In this document: one piece after another, positions 24,148 through 32,791 of the stretch
Numbering within the stretch: position 1 is the stretch's first letter
Layout of the letters: every line of letters begins with the position of its first letter
Source: a virus
Reading direction: 5' to 3' (one strand)
Virus record (IMG/VR): IMGVR_UViG_3300007623_000010
Span: 1 to 54,142 of that record
Length of the DNA stretch: 54,142 bases
Made by a program: the position numbers and the translations under genes
The notes under the pieces: model-generated
Seen by the model: the letters and a program-made list of their open reading frames with translations, nothing else
Database searches by the model: none
Told to the model about the DNA's origin: nothing

Positions 24148-24336
24148 ATGAAGTTCAAGAAATATCTCAAAAGCATTTCTGAAGTAACAACATCCGGTGA
24201 TATTGCTACAGTAGACACAAAATTAGACATGACAAAAAGATACGAAAAGCATCATAATAAAGGCAAAAAGTGCAAGACTCACAAACAGTTTAATTGTGAA
24301 ATTTGCGAGAACGAAAAGTTCGAAAACCAAAAGTAA
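24148..24336 (+). CDS. Small Lys/His/Cys-rich protein with capsid tag
   Basis: This 62-residue protein starts MKFKKYLKSISEV (I-S-E site at 10-12). Its C-terminal third has HHNKGKKCKTHKQFNCEICENEK, with three Cys and three His that could bind zinc. It is very basic, as T4 internal proteins are. Its own promoter and repeat lie upstream. Confidence 0.55.
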   Translation: MKFKKYLKSISEVTTSGDIATVDTKLDMTKRYEKHHNKGKKCKTHKQFNCEICENEKFENQK

Positions 24337-24357
24337 ATTATACACGAAGGAAAGAAT

Positions 24358-24780
24358 ATGAGAGTAGGATTCACGGCCAGTTCGTTCGACCTTCTTCATG
24401 CAGGACATGTGGCAATGCTAGAAGAAAGTCGAAAGAATTGTGATTATTTAATTGTTGGTTTAAATGTCAATCCATTTAAAAACGGACGTTATCCTGTACA
24501 AGGTTTGTTTGAAAGGTTTAAACAACTCCAAGCAGTTAAATGGGTTGACGAAATCATTCCTTACAATGGTGAAAATGAGCTGATTGAAATTTTTAATACG
24601 ATACACATTGACGTTCGATTTATTGGATCAGACTACAAAAATTCACCATTCACCGGGCAAGAAATAAACGAAAGGAACCATACTGAGATCTTCTTTAATC
24701 GAAGAGATCATAATTTTAGTTCGAGTCGCTTAAAGAAACAAGTCGTCGACAATCAATTAGAAGTAAAGGAAGAAGGATAA
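24358..24780 (+). CDS. Cytidylyltransferase-like enzyme (TagD/RfaE type)
   Basis: This 140-residue protein has the HxGH motif in FDLLHAGHVAML (12-23), an RxxR-type central region and SSSRLKK (121-127), the ISSTxI-like motif. The length and layout match glycerol-3-phosphate cytidylyltransferase or RfaE-domain enzymes, which make CDP- or ADP-linked precursors. A role in surface or DNA modification precursors is possible. Ribosome site gaaggaaagaat. Confidence 0.8.
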   Translation: MRVGFTASSFDLLHAGHVAMLEESRKNCDYLIVGLNVNPFKNGRYPVQGLFERFKQLQAVKWVDEIIPYNGENELIEIFNTIHIDVRFIGSDYKNSPFTGQEINERNHTEIFFNRRDHNFSSSRLKKQVVDNQLEVKEEG

Positions 24781-24782
24781 CC

Positions 24783-25088
24783 ATGTCGGAAAAAATCAAA
24801 AGAGTTTTCAAACTGATTAACAATGAAGTCGTTTTTGGCGAAGTTGAATCAGTTCAAGTTAACGAACAACAAGTCGAAATTCTTATTAAACAGCCGTTTA
24901 GCGCAATTAGTGGAAACATCTTTCCATACATGGCAGATGTCTTTGGCAATGCACCAGCCGCAATTCAGATTCACCCAATGAATATTGTTTGGAGTACGCC
25001 CCTAGAAGATTTTCCAGAGGCTGAACGTGTTTACAATGAAGCTACTGGTGGAATTGTCACCGAAAGAAAAGAAAGTATTATACTGTAA
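24783..25088 (+). CDS. Small Sm-like beta-barrel protein candidate
   Basis: This 101-residue beta-rich protein, starting MSEKIKRVFKLINNEVVFGEVESV, has the strand-turn spacing of LSm-like proteins found in cyanophages, followed by a proline-containing acidic C-terminus. It begins two bases after the cytidylyltransferase stop. Its 3' end overlaps gene 15 by 11 bases on the opposite strand. RNA binding is a guess. Confidence 0.5.
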   Translation: MSEKIKRVFKLINNEVVFGEVESVQVNEQQVEILIKQPFSAISGNIFPYMADVFGNAPAAIQIHPMNIVWSTPLEDFPEAERVYNEATGGIVTERKESIIL

Positions 25089-26079
25089 ACACTTTATTTG
25101 ACGAAGTATAATTGCCAAAAGCATCAGTAATTATAACTTGAACTTCGATAGATCCAGTGCCACTTACGTCTAGTACTGCTCTATCGAGGTCACCGTCAAT
25201 GACTGCACTCCCAGAAATTACTGACCATTCAAATGTTAATTCGGACAATTTGTTATCCTTATCATCATAAATTACAGAAATATCATTTGTACCTTCACCG
25301 ACAATCCCTGTGCTAACAATATCGATAATCATTGGAGCGTGCTGATCAGAATAATCTGCAATCTGAGTCAATTCTTCATTTTCTACTTCACCAGCAAGAT
25401 TAACGTCCCAACCAAAAATAGATTTACGAGTAAATGTACCATCTTGCTGTTCGTTGATGTACATTTTTAGTTCTGTGATGCGTTCAACTGATTTAACTGG
25501 TGGGTATAGGTTACCAACTAACTCGAGATTAAACGTTACAGTAACTATGTTGGTGCTTAAATCTTCGTATTCTTCATTCTCAAAATCAATGCCAGCGAGT
25601 TTAAGAGGAATTCTAGTTGGTTCGTCTAGATTAGTAGCATCCCAAATGTCAATATTTTTTGTAGGATTAAATTTTGGTGCAACCTGCTCAATAATCATTG
25701 TGGCTTCATTCATACCACGGCATTGAACTACTAACGAATAATTAAATAAATAAGGTACAGAATTGTACATGAATTCGAGAGTATTATCATTCTTAAAAGT
25801 TGCCATCTTAATGTTTTTATTAGTTACACGATCATCTAATTTTGACAACGAATCAAACGTTAAGGACGCTCTAGGCAATGCATTCGTATTACCGGACGTA
25901 ATTTGCTCAGACGTGTAACTATCAAGCACTGTAGCTTTTTCACGCGAACTATACTTTATAGGTATATTTTTAGAAATCAATACACCATTAGAATTCTTGT
26001 ATTGTATCTCTAGATCATTGAACATGTCCAACAAAGCAGAAGTGTACTTTCTAATTGTGCCATGATGATAAAATGACAT
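25078..26079 (-). CDS. 15: Tail completion and sheath stabilizer protein
   Basis: The first roughly 210 residues match T4 gp15: MSFYHHGTIRKYTSALLDMF, IPIKYSSREKATV, LPRASLTFDSL and the GNLYPPV region (T4 GWMYPPV). gp15 caps the tail and joins it to the neck. T4 gp15 has 272 residues; this has 333. The extra C-terminus (about 245-333) reads as a PKD/Ig-like beta domain (ELTFEWSVISGSAVIDG, ending DAFGNYTSSNKVFTV) and may be exposed. The gene is alone on the minus strand with its own late promoter. Confidence 0.82.
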   Translation of the reverse strand: MSFYHHGTIRKYTSALLDMFNDLEIQYKNSNGVLISKNIPIKYSSREKATVLDSYTSEQITSGNTNALPRASLTFDSLSKLDDRVTNKNIKMATFKNDNTLEFMYNSVPYLFNYSLVVQCRGMNEATMIIEQVAPKFNPTKNIDIWDATNLDEPTRIPLKLAGIDFENEEYEDLSTNIVTVTFNLELVGNLYPPVKSVERITELKMYINEQQDGTFTRKSIFGWDVNLAGEVENEELTQIADYSDQHAPMIIDIVSTGIVGEGTNDISVIYDDKDNKLSELTFEWSVISGSAVIDGDLDRAVLDVSGTGSIEVQVIITDAFGNYTSSNKVFTV

Positions 26080-26099
26080 AGTTAATCCTCTTTTATTGT

Positions 26100-26107
26100 T
26101 ATTTATA
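26100..26107 (-). promoter_or_regulatory. Late promoter for gene 15
   Basis: Plus-strand TATTTATA gives TATAAATA on the minus strand 21 bp upstream of the gene 15 ATG. Confidence 0.75.
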
Positions 26108-26129
26108 TTAAGCTAAAAGGTTGTATAAT
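26108..26129 (+). promoter_or_regulatory. TTAA-class promoter adjoining ATG
   Basis: TTAAGC at 26108 lies 16 bp before TATAAT (26124-26129). The ATG follows after six bases, so the predicted transcript begins at or next to the start codon. Confidence 0.5.
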
Positions 26130-26135
26130 ATTACC

Positions 26136-26834
26136 ATGAAAACATACATCATTTATTTAAAAGACAACGATTTATCAATCAAGTTAGCGAAGGATGCGCA
26201 AAAATCCTGCGAACGTTTTGGTTTAGAGTACGAAATGTTTGACGGAGTGCCAGCTGATAAAGCAATTGACGTTATGAAACTACATGATCTTAAGCCTTCA
26301 AACAGCGTTAAGAAGGAAGTATGGACTAAAGGAACAATTGGCTGTGTTGCTAGTCATTTCTTACTTTGGAAGAAATGTTCTGAGCAAGACGAAAATTTCG
26401 TCATAATGGAACATGATGGTCTTATTATTCGAGATCCACGATTAATAGAAAATGATGTTGTGCATGCTTGCCATCTTGATGCATCAGTCGCTTTCAATTC
26501 GAATTACGATGCTGATAGCGAAGAATGGTTTTACCACTATGAAAAATCATTTATTGATAATAACAAACCGGGTGTTCGTGATCATCCTTCAGTCAAATTT
26601 TATGGCAACCAAGATATAATAGGTGGTACATTTAGAGGTGCATACGGATATATGATTACACCAGCAGGTGCGAAACGTTTGGTAAATTTCGTTAGAAAAT
26701 ACGGCGTGTATCCAGCAGATCAGTGCCTATGCGAAACTGCGGTTAAGCTTCAAAGAGCTAAATCTACGTATGTACGACTGCATCCGTTCTTTAAGACGTT
26801 GAACAAGCAACGAGAAAATACGACTCGTCTATAA
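26136..26834 (+). CDS. Family 25 glycosyltransferase
   Basis: This 232-residue protein matches GT25 (LPS-type) enzymes: an N-terminal YIIYLKDND strand, KGTIGCVASHFLLWKKC, the acidic motif MEHDGLI and GAYGYMITPAGAKRL. I place the start at ATG 26136, since an in-frame TTG at 26121 overlaps the -10 box. The message would be leaderless. In a phage with hydroxymethylcytosine and agt it could add a sugar to glucosylated DNA, or alter host surface glycans. Confidence 0.78.
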   Translation: MKTYIIYLKDNDLSIKLAKDAQKSCERFGLEYEMFDGVPADKAIDVMKLHDLKPSNSVKKEVWTKGTIGCVASHFLLWKKCSEQDENFVIMEHDGLIIRDPRLIENDVVHACHLDASVAFNSNYDADSEEWFYHYEKSFIDNNKPGVRDHPSVKFYGNQDIIGGTFRGAYGYMITPAGAKRLVNFVRKYGVYPADQCLCETAVKLQRAKSTYVRLHPFFKTLNKQRENTTRL

Positions 26835-26858
26835 AATGTGAAATAAATGAAAAAAACT

Positions 26859-26888
26859 GTATACTTTTTAAGAAAAACTGTGTATAAT
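26859..26888 (+). promoter_or_regulatory. Early-type promoter for gene 39
   Basis: GTATAC at 26859-26864, 18-bp spacer, TATAAT at 26883-26888, then AGCTCTATTAC in the initial transcribed region. Confidence 0.7.
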
Positions 26889-26921
26889 AGCTCTATTACA
26901 AAATGTGAAAAGGATTAGATA

Positions 26922-28721
26922 ATGAGTATTAGAAAACTCTCTGAACGTGAACATATTATCCAGCGCCCATCGATGTACATCGGTGCTGTTGATCTAACAA
27001 AGACGAATGAATACATTTTTGAAGATGGAAATATCATATACAAAGAAATCTCATATGTTCCGGGTCTAATTAAGATCATTAATGAGATTATCGATAACTC
27101 GGTAGATGTGGCAATCAAAACCAACTTTGAAGGCTGTAACGAAATCTCTGTCAAAATGGCAGCTGATACAATCGAAGTACAAGACAACGGTACTGGTATT
27201 CCTGTCCAGAAAAACTCAGACGGTCACTATCTAGCAGAATTGGCATGGGGTCATGCGCGTGCTGGTTCAAACTTTGATGATGACAGCAACCGTACTCAAA
27301 TCGGTATGAATGGCGTAGGTTCGTTTGCGACTAACTGTTTCAGTACAAAATTTGTTGGAAAAACAGATGACGGATCGAATAACTACACCATCACTTTCAA
27401 AAACAATGCTGAATCGTTCACCGATAAAGTTGAAAAATCAAAAGGAAAATCAGGTGTACACGTCAAGTTTTGGCCAGATCTTAAAAAGTTTGGTTTAACT
27501 GAAATTGATAGTGTTCATATGAATGTAATCTATCAACGGTTGATAAATTTGAGCATGTCGTTCCCTGACATAACGTTTAAGTTCAATGGTAAGAAAATCA
27601 ATGTCAATTCGTTTAAAAAATACGTTCAGATGTTTAGCGATTCTGCAGAAATCTATGAAACTCAAGATTACAAATTTGCTATCTTGCCTAATGCCGAAGA
27701 CGATTTTAGACAGTTTAGTTATGTTAACGGTCTTAAAATTCCTGACGGTGGTACTCATATTGACATTATAACACATAACGTCGTAAGTGGTCTGCGTGAG
27801 AAACTGGCTAAAAAGTTCAAAACTATCAAGCCGGGCGACATCAAGAACAAGCTTATGGTTATTGCATTCCTCAAAAATGTCAAGAACACTAAATTTAATT
27901 CTCAATCGAAGGAGAAAATAACAAATGGAGCTGCTGAAATCAATTCGTACTTCGGTGACATTCCTTTTGATCAAATTGTCAATAAAATTTTTAGAAACAA
28001 AGATATTATTGATCCAATCACCGAAGTTTATCGAATTAAAGAAGAGTTTAAGAAACGTCAAGAACTCAAAGGTCTGCAGAAAACTGTCAAGAAAATTAAA
28101 TCTGATAAGTACTTACCTTCAATCGGTGTTAAAAAATATCTACTCTTGGTTGAAGGGGAATCAGCATTAGGCGGTCTATCTCCTGTCCTTGGACGCAAAG
28201 AATGCGGTTACTACACTCTAAAGGGTAAACCTCTCAATTCTTACAGTGCACCACAAGCTAAGTTCACGGCGAACAAAGAACTATCTGAATTGTATAAAAT
28301 CATACAAAATGAAAATTACGAATATGTGATATATGCAACTGACCAAGACCTAGACGGTTATCACATCAGAGGTCTATTGACTGGTTTCTTTGTGAGGTAT
28401 TTGCCTGAGCTTAAAGGTAGAATTGGTATGCTTCAAACTCCAGTAATCGGTGTCACAAAGAAAGATAAACTAACATCTTGGTATTACAACCTTAGTGATG
28501 ACGTTAAGTTGAAATCTGGTGAACACTCAAACTACTACAAAGGTTTAGGTTCTTGGGATTCAGAAGATCTTAAGGAAGTCGTAAAAGCTGATGGTCTATC
28601 AAAGATGATTAATATTCTTGATTTCGACTCTGATGAAATTATTGAAGAATGGCTGGGCAATGACTCTGAACCACGTAAAAAATACATTTTAGCAAATGAT
28701 TTTAGTATTGCAAAATTGTAA
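26922..28721 (+). CDS. 39: DNA topoisomerase II large subunit (ATPase and Toprim)
   Basis: This 599-residue protein carries the GHKL ATPase (INEIIDNSVDVA, DNGTGIPV, GMNGVGSF) and an intact Toprim domain (LVEGESALGG and ATDQDLDGYH). In T4 the Toprim part is split off as gp60, with its 50-nt translational bypass; here one continuous frame covers both. With gp52 it forms the phage type II topoisomerase. Ribosome site gaaaaggattagata. Confidence 0.93.
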   Translation: MSIRKLSEREHIIQRPSMYIGAVDLTKTNEYIFEDGNIIYKEISYVPGLIKIINEIIDNSVDVAIKTNFEGCNEISVKMAADTIEVQDNGTGIPVQKNSDGHYLAELAWGHARAGSNFDDDSNRTQIGMNGVGSFATNCFSTKFVGKTDDGSNNYTITFKNNAESFTDKVEKSKGKSGVHVKFWPDLKKFGLTEIDSVHMNVIYQRLINLSMSFPDITFKFNGKKINVNSFKKYVQMFSDSAEIYETQDYKFAILPNAEDDFRQFSYVNGLKIPDGGTHIDIITHNVVSGLREKLAKKFKTIKPGDIKNKLMVIAFLKNVKNTKFNSQSKEKITNGAAEINSYFGDIPFDQIVNKIFRNKDIIDPITEVYRIKEEFKKRQELKGLQKTVKKIKSDKYLPSIGVKKYLLLVEGESALGGLSPVLGRKECGYYTLKGKPLNSYSAPQAKFTANKELSELYKIIQNENYEYVIYATDQDLDGYHIRGLLTGFFVRYLPELKGRIGMLQTPVIGVTKKDKLTSWYYNLSDDVKLKSGEHSNYYKGLGSWDSEDLKEVVKADGLSKMINILDFDSDEIIEEWLGNDSEPRKKYILANDFSIAKL

Positions 28722-28738
28722 AAAAAATGTAAAAAACG

Positions 28739-28768
28739 GTGTACAATCCTTTTTCACTGTAGTATAAT
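28739..28768 (+). promoter_or_regulatory. Early-type promoter upstream of small ORF and gene 52
   Basis: GTGTAC at 28739-28744 and TATAAT at 28763-28768 follow an A-rich tract. AGATCTATCA, the shared start-region motif, comes next. Confidence 0.7.
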
Positions 28769-28799
28769 AGATCTATCAGTTGAAATAGGAGCTGTACAC

Positions 28800-29030
28800 A
28801 TGACTAGACTATCACCAAAGCAAACAGCAAAATTGATTCTCAAACTAGGTAAAAAGCGTATTGCTAAACTAGAAGATTTTGGTTACGAAGGATCAGGATT
28901 TGATATTGTTCTAAATGAAGGTTTAGAAAGTGCATGGGGAACAACCATGAGATATTATGAATTCGAAGAATACAAAACTCAAGCAGAATTGCTAGATGAT
29001 ATGAAGTCATTTATTGACAGCACAGAATAA
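28800..29030 (+). CDS. Small unknown protein between topoisomerase genes
   Basis: This 76-residue protein has a basic N-terminal half (MTRLSPKQTAKLILKLGKKR) and an acidic C-terminus. Its ATG follows the ribosome site taggagctgtac. It could regulate or bind DNA; no family recognised. Gene 52 follows after eight bases. Confidence 0.6.
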   Translation: MTRLSPKQTAKLILKLGKKRIAKLEDFGYEGSGFDIVLNEGLESAWGTTMRYYEFEEYKTQAELLDDMKSFIDSTE

Positions 29031-29038
29031 GGAAGCAT

Positions 29039-30346
29039 ATGAAAATCACAGAATTTTTTAACAAGGATTACGTAGATCAGGCGTCATACGATAACCTTCG
29101 CAAGATCGCATCTCTCGTAGATGGCCAGAAAAACGCATCACGTAAGATCCTTTATACGGTTCTTGAGAAAAATATTAAAGATAAAATTAAGGTATCTCAG
29201 CTCGGCTCAAAAGTAGCTGAGTTTGCTGAATATCTGCACGGTAGTTTAGATGGTGTAATTGTAAATCTAGGTCAAGATTTCCAAGGCACTAACAATATAC
29301 CGTTGTTACAGAAGAAAGGTAACTTTGGTACTCGATTTGCACAAGAAGCTTCAGCGTCAAGGTACATTTATACTTATGGAACCTCTGAATTCTTTCAACT
29401 ATTTAAGAAAGAAGATTCTGCAGTGTTGAAGCATCAATTCTTCGAAGGGCAACAGATAGAGCCAATGTTCTATGTACCATCATTGCCTATCCTTTTAATT
29501 AATGGCAGTGAAGGTGTATCATCTGGTTTTGCTCAGAAGATTCTTCCACGTGATCCTGATAAAATTAAAGGGTATATTGTTAATAAACTTAATGGGAAGG
29601 CCTCACGTTACGATTTTACTCCGTTTTATAAAGGATTCAAAGGTGTAATTGAACAAGGCGAAACAAGTAATCAGTGGCTGATCAAAGGTGTCGTCCAGAG
29701 ACAAGGTATCAACCGCGTACTTATTACAGAGGTCCCTATTGGTTATGATCTAAAGGGATACATTAATGTTCTTGACGATCTAGAAGACAAGAAGATTATT
29801 CAAGGTTATAGGGACCTTTCTGAAGATGATAACTTTAAATTCGAAGTATCAATCGCTAGTAAAGAATTAAAAACGTGGTGTGACGAAACTCTATTAGCTA
29901 AACTTAAGCTCATTAAAAAAGTTTCAGAAAACTATACTGTTATTGACGAAAATAACAAAATTCAAGTACTAGACTGTGCAAAGGATATTATTGACCACTA
30001 CATCGATGTGAAACTTGAATATGTTGCTAAACGTAAGTCGCATCAGTGTGAAATCCTTGAAACAGAAATACGATTTGACTTTAGTAAGTATCTATTCATC
30101 AAAATGATTGTTGAAGATAAGCTTATTGTGAATAATCGAAAGAAAGTCGATATCGAGGCTGACTTAAATAAGGTTGAAAATATTCTTAGCAAAGATGGAT
30201 CGTATGATTATCTATTGAATATGAATATTTTATCATTGACAAAAGAACGATTGGCAAAACTTGAAAAGGATATTGCTGATAAGAAACAAACGTTGGATGA
30301 ATTGCTTAAGAAATCTATTGAAGAAATTTGGATAGATGAGTTATAA
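29039..30346 (+). CDS. 52: DNA topoisomerase II medium subunit
   Basis: This 435-residue GyrA/ParC-type DNA cleavage subunit (T4: 442) has LVDGQKNASRKILYT near the N-terminus, the GNFGTRF stretch and ASRYIYT with the catalytic Tyr at 109 (after Arg108), followed by the PMFYVPSLPILLINGSEGVSSGFA core. It works with gp39. The overlapping TATAAATA at its stop may drive the next gene. Confidence 0.93.
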   Translation: MKITEFFNKDYVDQASYDNLRKIASLVDGQKNASRKILYTVLEKNIKDKIKVSQLGSKVAEFAEYLHGSLDGVIVNLGQDFQGTNNIPLLQKKGNFGTRFAQEASASRYIYTYGTSEFFQLFKKEDSAVLKHQFFEGQQIEPMFYVPSLPILLINGSEGVSSGFAQKILPRDPDKIKGYIVNKLNGKASRYDFTPFYKGFKGVIEQGETSNQWLIKGVVQRQGINRVLITEVPIGYDLKGYINVLDDLEDKKIIQGYRDLSEDDNFKFEVSIASKELKTWCDETLLAKLKLIKKVSENYTVIDENNKIQVLDCAKDIIDHYIDVKLEYVAKRKSHQCEILETEIRFDFSKYLFIKMIVEDKLIVNNRKKVDIEADLNKVENILSKDGSYDYLLNMNILSLTKERLAKLEKDIADKKQTLDELLKKSIEEIWIDEL

Positions 30347-30349
30347 ATA
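30342..30349 (+). promoter_or_regulatory. Possible late promoter
   Basis: TATAAATA overlaps the gene 52 stop codon, 30 bp before the next ATG. It may be coincidental because it shares the stop. Confidence 0.45.
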
Positions 30350-30379
30350 ATTTTACATTATAACTATTAAAGGTACGAA

Positions 30380-31036
30380 ATGTACATTACCATTGATCCG
30401 TATTATTCTAATACGTTTTACAACGAATCATTAGAAGCATTGAAAAATAATGGCGTCGAATACAAAGAATTTATTAGTGTTAAGACGCCATTTGACTGGT
30501 ATATTCAACTTGACAAAGAACCAATCATGGTTAATTATGATAAGTTGCCAGAAAAGGATGTTCGTTGGCTTGTTAATAAGGTACAGCCATTACGCCCAAA
30601 TGAAGAATATTTGTTATATCGTCGTGAACAAGACGAAGGGCCTAAAGCACTATTAAAATACATAGAAAACGAAGCGCTAAAAGAAGCAAGAACTTCTAAT
30701 TATGCTGTGTTTTTTACTATCAAAAATCGTGAAGAAGGAGAACAGATCACTAAAGATTTCCCTGGCAAAATATGGTATTTTGGAAAATACTACAAAAATA
30801 AATTCCGTGTTTGTTTATCTACAAACGAAATGATAAAGAACTATATTAACAGAGATCAAATTTTACTTGAAAAGGGCGACATAAAAGAGCCCGGTCGATT
30901 TGAAGCTGACTTCAATTGGCGAGTTTTACGAGGTCAAGATATGCTTCTTAAATTTACAGAAATGCCGTTTTTTAAAGATGGCCAATATAATAGAGTGAAA
31001 ATAAGTCCTGAAGTTTCGGCACGTTTTAATCTCTAA
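30380..31036 (+). CDS. Unknown 218-residue protein
   Basis: This mixed alpha/beta protein starts MYITIDPYYSNTFYNE, with several Trp/Tyr segments (FDWYIQLDKEP, KIWYFGKYYKNKF). Ribosome site aaaggtacga. No family recognised. It lies between 52 and phoH and may be expressed late. Confidence 0.55.
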   Translation: MYITIDPYYSNTFYNESLEALKNNGVEYKEFISVKTPFDWYIQLDKEPIMVNYDKLPEKDVRWLVNKVQPLRPNEEYLLYRREQDEGPKALLKYIENEALKEARTSNYAVFFTIKNREEGEQITKDFPGKIWYFGKYYKNKFRVCLSTNEMIKNYINRDQILLEKGDIKEPGRFEADFNWRVLRGQDMLLKFTEMPFFKDGQYNRVKISPEVSARFNL

Positions 31037-31047
31037 TTTGTTATAAT
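31026..31047 (+). promoter_or_regulatory. TTAA-class promoter for phoH
   Basis: TTAATC at 31026 is 16 bp before TATAAT (31042-31047), with extended -10 TGT, in the last codons of the previous gene. Confidence 0.55.
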
Positions 31048-31079
31048 ATATATTCAACAATCCACAAGAAGGAATTAAC

Positions 31080-32459
31080 TTGAGATACGAAAAGATTTAT
31101 GTTCTTGATACGAACATTATTTTAGAGGATGCCAATCAATTAATTACGATCGGGCAGGAAGGTAAGAATCTTATCGTTCTTCCGGAAACAGTAATCGATG
31201 AATTGGATGCCAAGAAATCAGGTTTTAACGAAATCAATTTCCAAGCCCGTGAGTTTGGGCGGATTCTATCAGAAGCTGAAGTAATTGGAACAAAGCGCGC
31301 TGGTAGCAAAAAAGATGTTACAGTTATGTCGTTGAAAGTTAGGGATATAATGATTGACATCATATCGTTTAAGGATTATGAGATGGTGAACGTCGATAAA
31401 TCCGTGCTAAACGATCGCAAAATTATTAAGGTTGCGCAATTCGCCACTAACTATTATAAAGATACTGAAGAAACTATTCTTCTTTCAAATGATATTATGT
31501 GCCGTACCCGTGCCATTTCATTGAATGTTAAGACAGAAGGTATTCAGCAAAACCAGCAAGTTCTTACAAATGAATACATTAAGGTTTTGGATAATGTAAA
31601 GAGTACTGATTTTAATGTAATGGAATACAAAAATATCAAAGATTATGATCCAGACTATGCGCCAGAAAACTACTGCTATCATTTAAAAGCAGATGATGGT
31701 AATGAGCAATTGGCTTATATCGTAGATGATAGAATTCACTTTGTTGATGAAGACGAACTTCGAAGAAACGTCGTTAAACCATTAAACGTTGGTCAGTTAT
31801 TCGCAATGCAAGGCATGATGGACGATCGAATTGATATTTGCGTTATTGAAGCATTGGCTGGTTCTGGTAAAACACTCCTAGCAATTGCGGCTGGCATGAA
31901 ACTAGTTCGTAAAGGTGTATATGACAAAATCATCTACATTCGTAACTCAGTTGAATCAGTCGATAAAGCTGAAGAGGTTGGATTCTTGTCTGGCAACGAC
32001 GAAAAATTCAAAATTTACAACTTTCCGCTGTACGATACTCTTGAATTTATTGCTCAAAAAGATATTAAGAATCAAAAGAACAAGGATAACCAAGAGTCAA
32101 TCGATTCGAAGATTGAAGAACTACAAAGTAAATACAATATTGAAACAATGTGGCCTGGGTCTATCCGCGGACGAACTATTTCAAACGCATTCGTTATTGT
32201 AGACGAAGTTCAAAACTTTGCTAAAACCTCTTTGCAGACGGTTCTATCTCGTATGGATCAGGAATGTAAAGTCGTATGTATCGGTTCAAACCGTCAGATT
32301 GACCACCCATATATTAACAAATATACGAACGGTCTATCAGTATTGATGAAGGCGCTTAGGACAGAACACGATAATGTGAATATGTTTGGTACGGAATTGA
32401 ATAAAGTTGTTCGTGGACGTATCACTGAATGGACAGAGAAAATCTTCGAAACAAAATAA
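31080..32459 (+). CDS. phoH: PIN-PhoH fusion ATPase
   Basis: This 459-residue protein has an N-terminal PIN ribonuclease domain (VLDTNIILED with first acidic site, VIDELDAKK, then DIM and NDIMCR downstream) and a C-terminal PhoH ATPase: EALAGSGKTLLAIAAGM (Walker A), IRNSVES, FVIVDEVQNF (Walker B) and CIGSNRQID. PIN-PhoH proteins couple RNA cleavage to a helicase-like ATPase. It starts at TTG with agaaggaatt upstream. The phage role is unknown. Confidence 0.85.
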   Translation: MRYEKIYVLDTNIILEDANQLITIGQEGKNLIVLPETVIDELDAKKSGFNEINFQAREFGRILSEAEVIGTKRAGSKKDVTVMSLKVRDIMIDIISFKDYEMVNVDKSVLNDRKIIKVAQFATNYYKDTEETILLSNDIMCRTRAISLNVKTEGIQQNQQVLTNEYIKVLDNVKSTDFNVMEYKNIKDYDPDYAPENYCYHLKADDGNEQLAYIVDDRIHFVDEDELRRNVVKPLNVGQLFAMQGMMDDRIDICVIEALAGSGKTLLAIAAGMKLVRKGVYDKIIYIRNSVESVDKAEEVGFLSGNDEKFKIYNFPLYDTLEFIAQKDIKNQKNKDNQESIDSKIEELQSKYNIETMWPGSIRGRTISNAFVIVDEVQNFAKTSLQTVLSRMDQECKVVCIGSNRQIDHPYINKYTNGLSVLMKALRTEHDNVNMFGTELNKVVRGRITEWTEKIFETK

Positions 32460-32471
32460 CTTAATTTTTTG

Positions 32472-32493
32472 TTAAGCATGTTGGTGGTATAAT
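32472..32493 (+). promoter_or_regulatory. TTAA-class promoter in a large inverted repeat
   Basis: TTAAGC at 32472 is 16 bp before TATAAT (32488-32493). The -10 box lies in the left arm of a perfect 12-bp inverted repeat (32481-32492 with 32505-32516). Confidence 0.6.
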
Positions 32494-32516
32494 TATTATT
32501 AAGGTTATACCACCAA
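32481..32516. repeat. Perfect 12-bp inverted repeat over promoter
   Basis: TTGGTGGTATAA and TTATACCACCAA are separated by 12 bp and span the -10 box and predicted transcription start. It is a candidate operator, or it ends upstream transcripts (a T-rich stretch follows). Confidence 0.65.
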
Positions 32517-32536
32517 TTTAATTTTAGGATTATGAA

Positions 32537-32791
32537 ATGATTATTGAAATAAAAGATTTACCAGTAAATCGAAACGTCAAGAAAGTTACTTTTGATATTG
32601 AATTCGAAGATGGCGAAGTTAGTTCAGTAAAACCGAATCTAGAGAGCACTCAGGTGAATGAAGAGGTAGTAACTACACATACTGAAATTCCATGCACACA
32701 GGACACCGAATCAAAAGTCACTGCACCAATCATTGAAGAAAATCGTCCTAAAAAAGCAATTCCCCAAGAAATGCAGGATCTTGAATTCTAA
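32537..32791 (+). CDS. Small paralogue A with C-terminal aromatic tail
   Basis: This 84-residue protein has an N-terminal beta hairpin (VTFDIEFEDGEV), a polar linker of about 40 residues and the C-terminus RPKKAIPQEMQDLEF. The next gene has the same architecture. Their TAATG overlap implies paired translation. The acidic-aromatic end resembles clamp- or SSB-type interaction tails. Function unknown. Confidence 0.6.
   Translation: MIIEIKDLPVNRNVKKVTFDIEFEDGEVSSVKPNLESTQVNEEVVTTHTEIPCTQDTESKVTAPIIEENRPKKAIPQEMQDLEF

Noticed and set aside
27495-28061. 188-codon minus-strand ORF inside gene 39
   Set aside because: It is antisense to a clear topoisomerase coding sequence, has no ribosome site or promoter, and its product is Phe/Asn-rich like other reverse-frame shadows.
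26922-28721. T4-type 50-nt translational bypass (gene 60)
   Set aside because: The Toprim domain is continuous with the ATPase in a single open frame.
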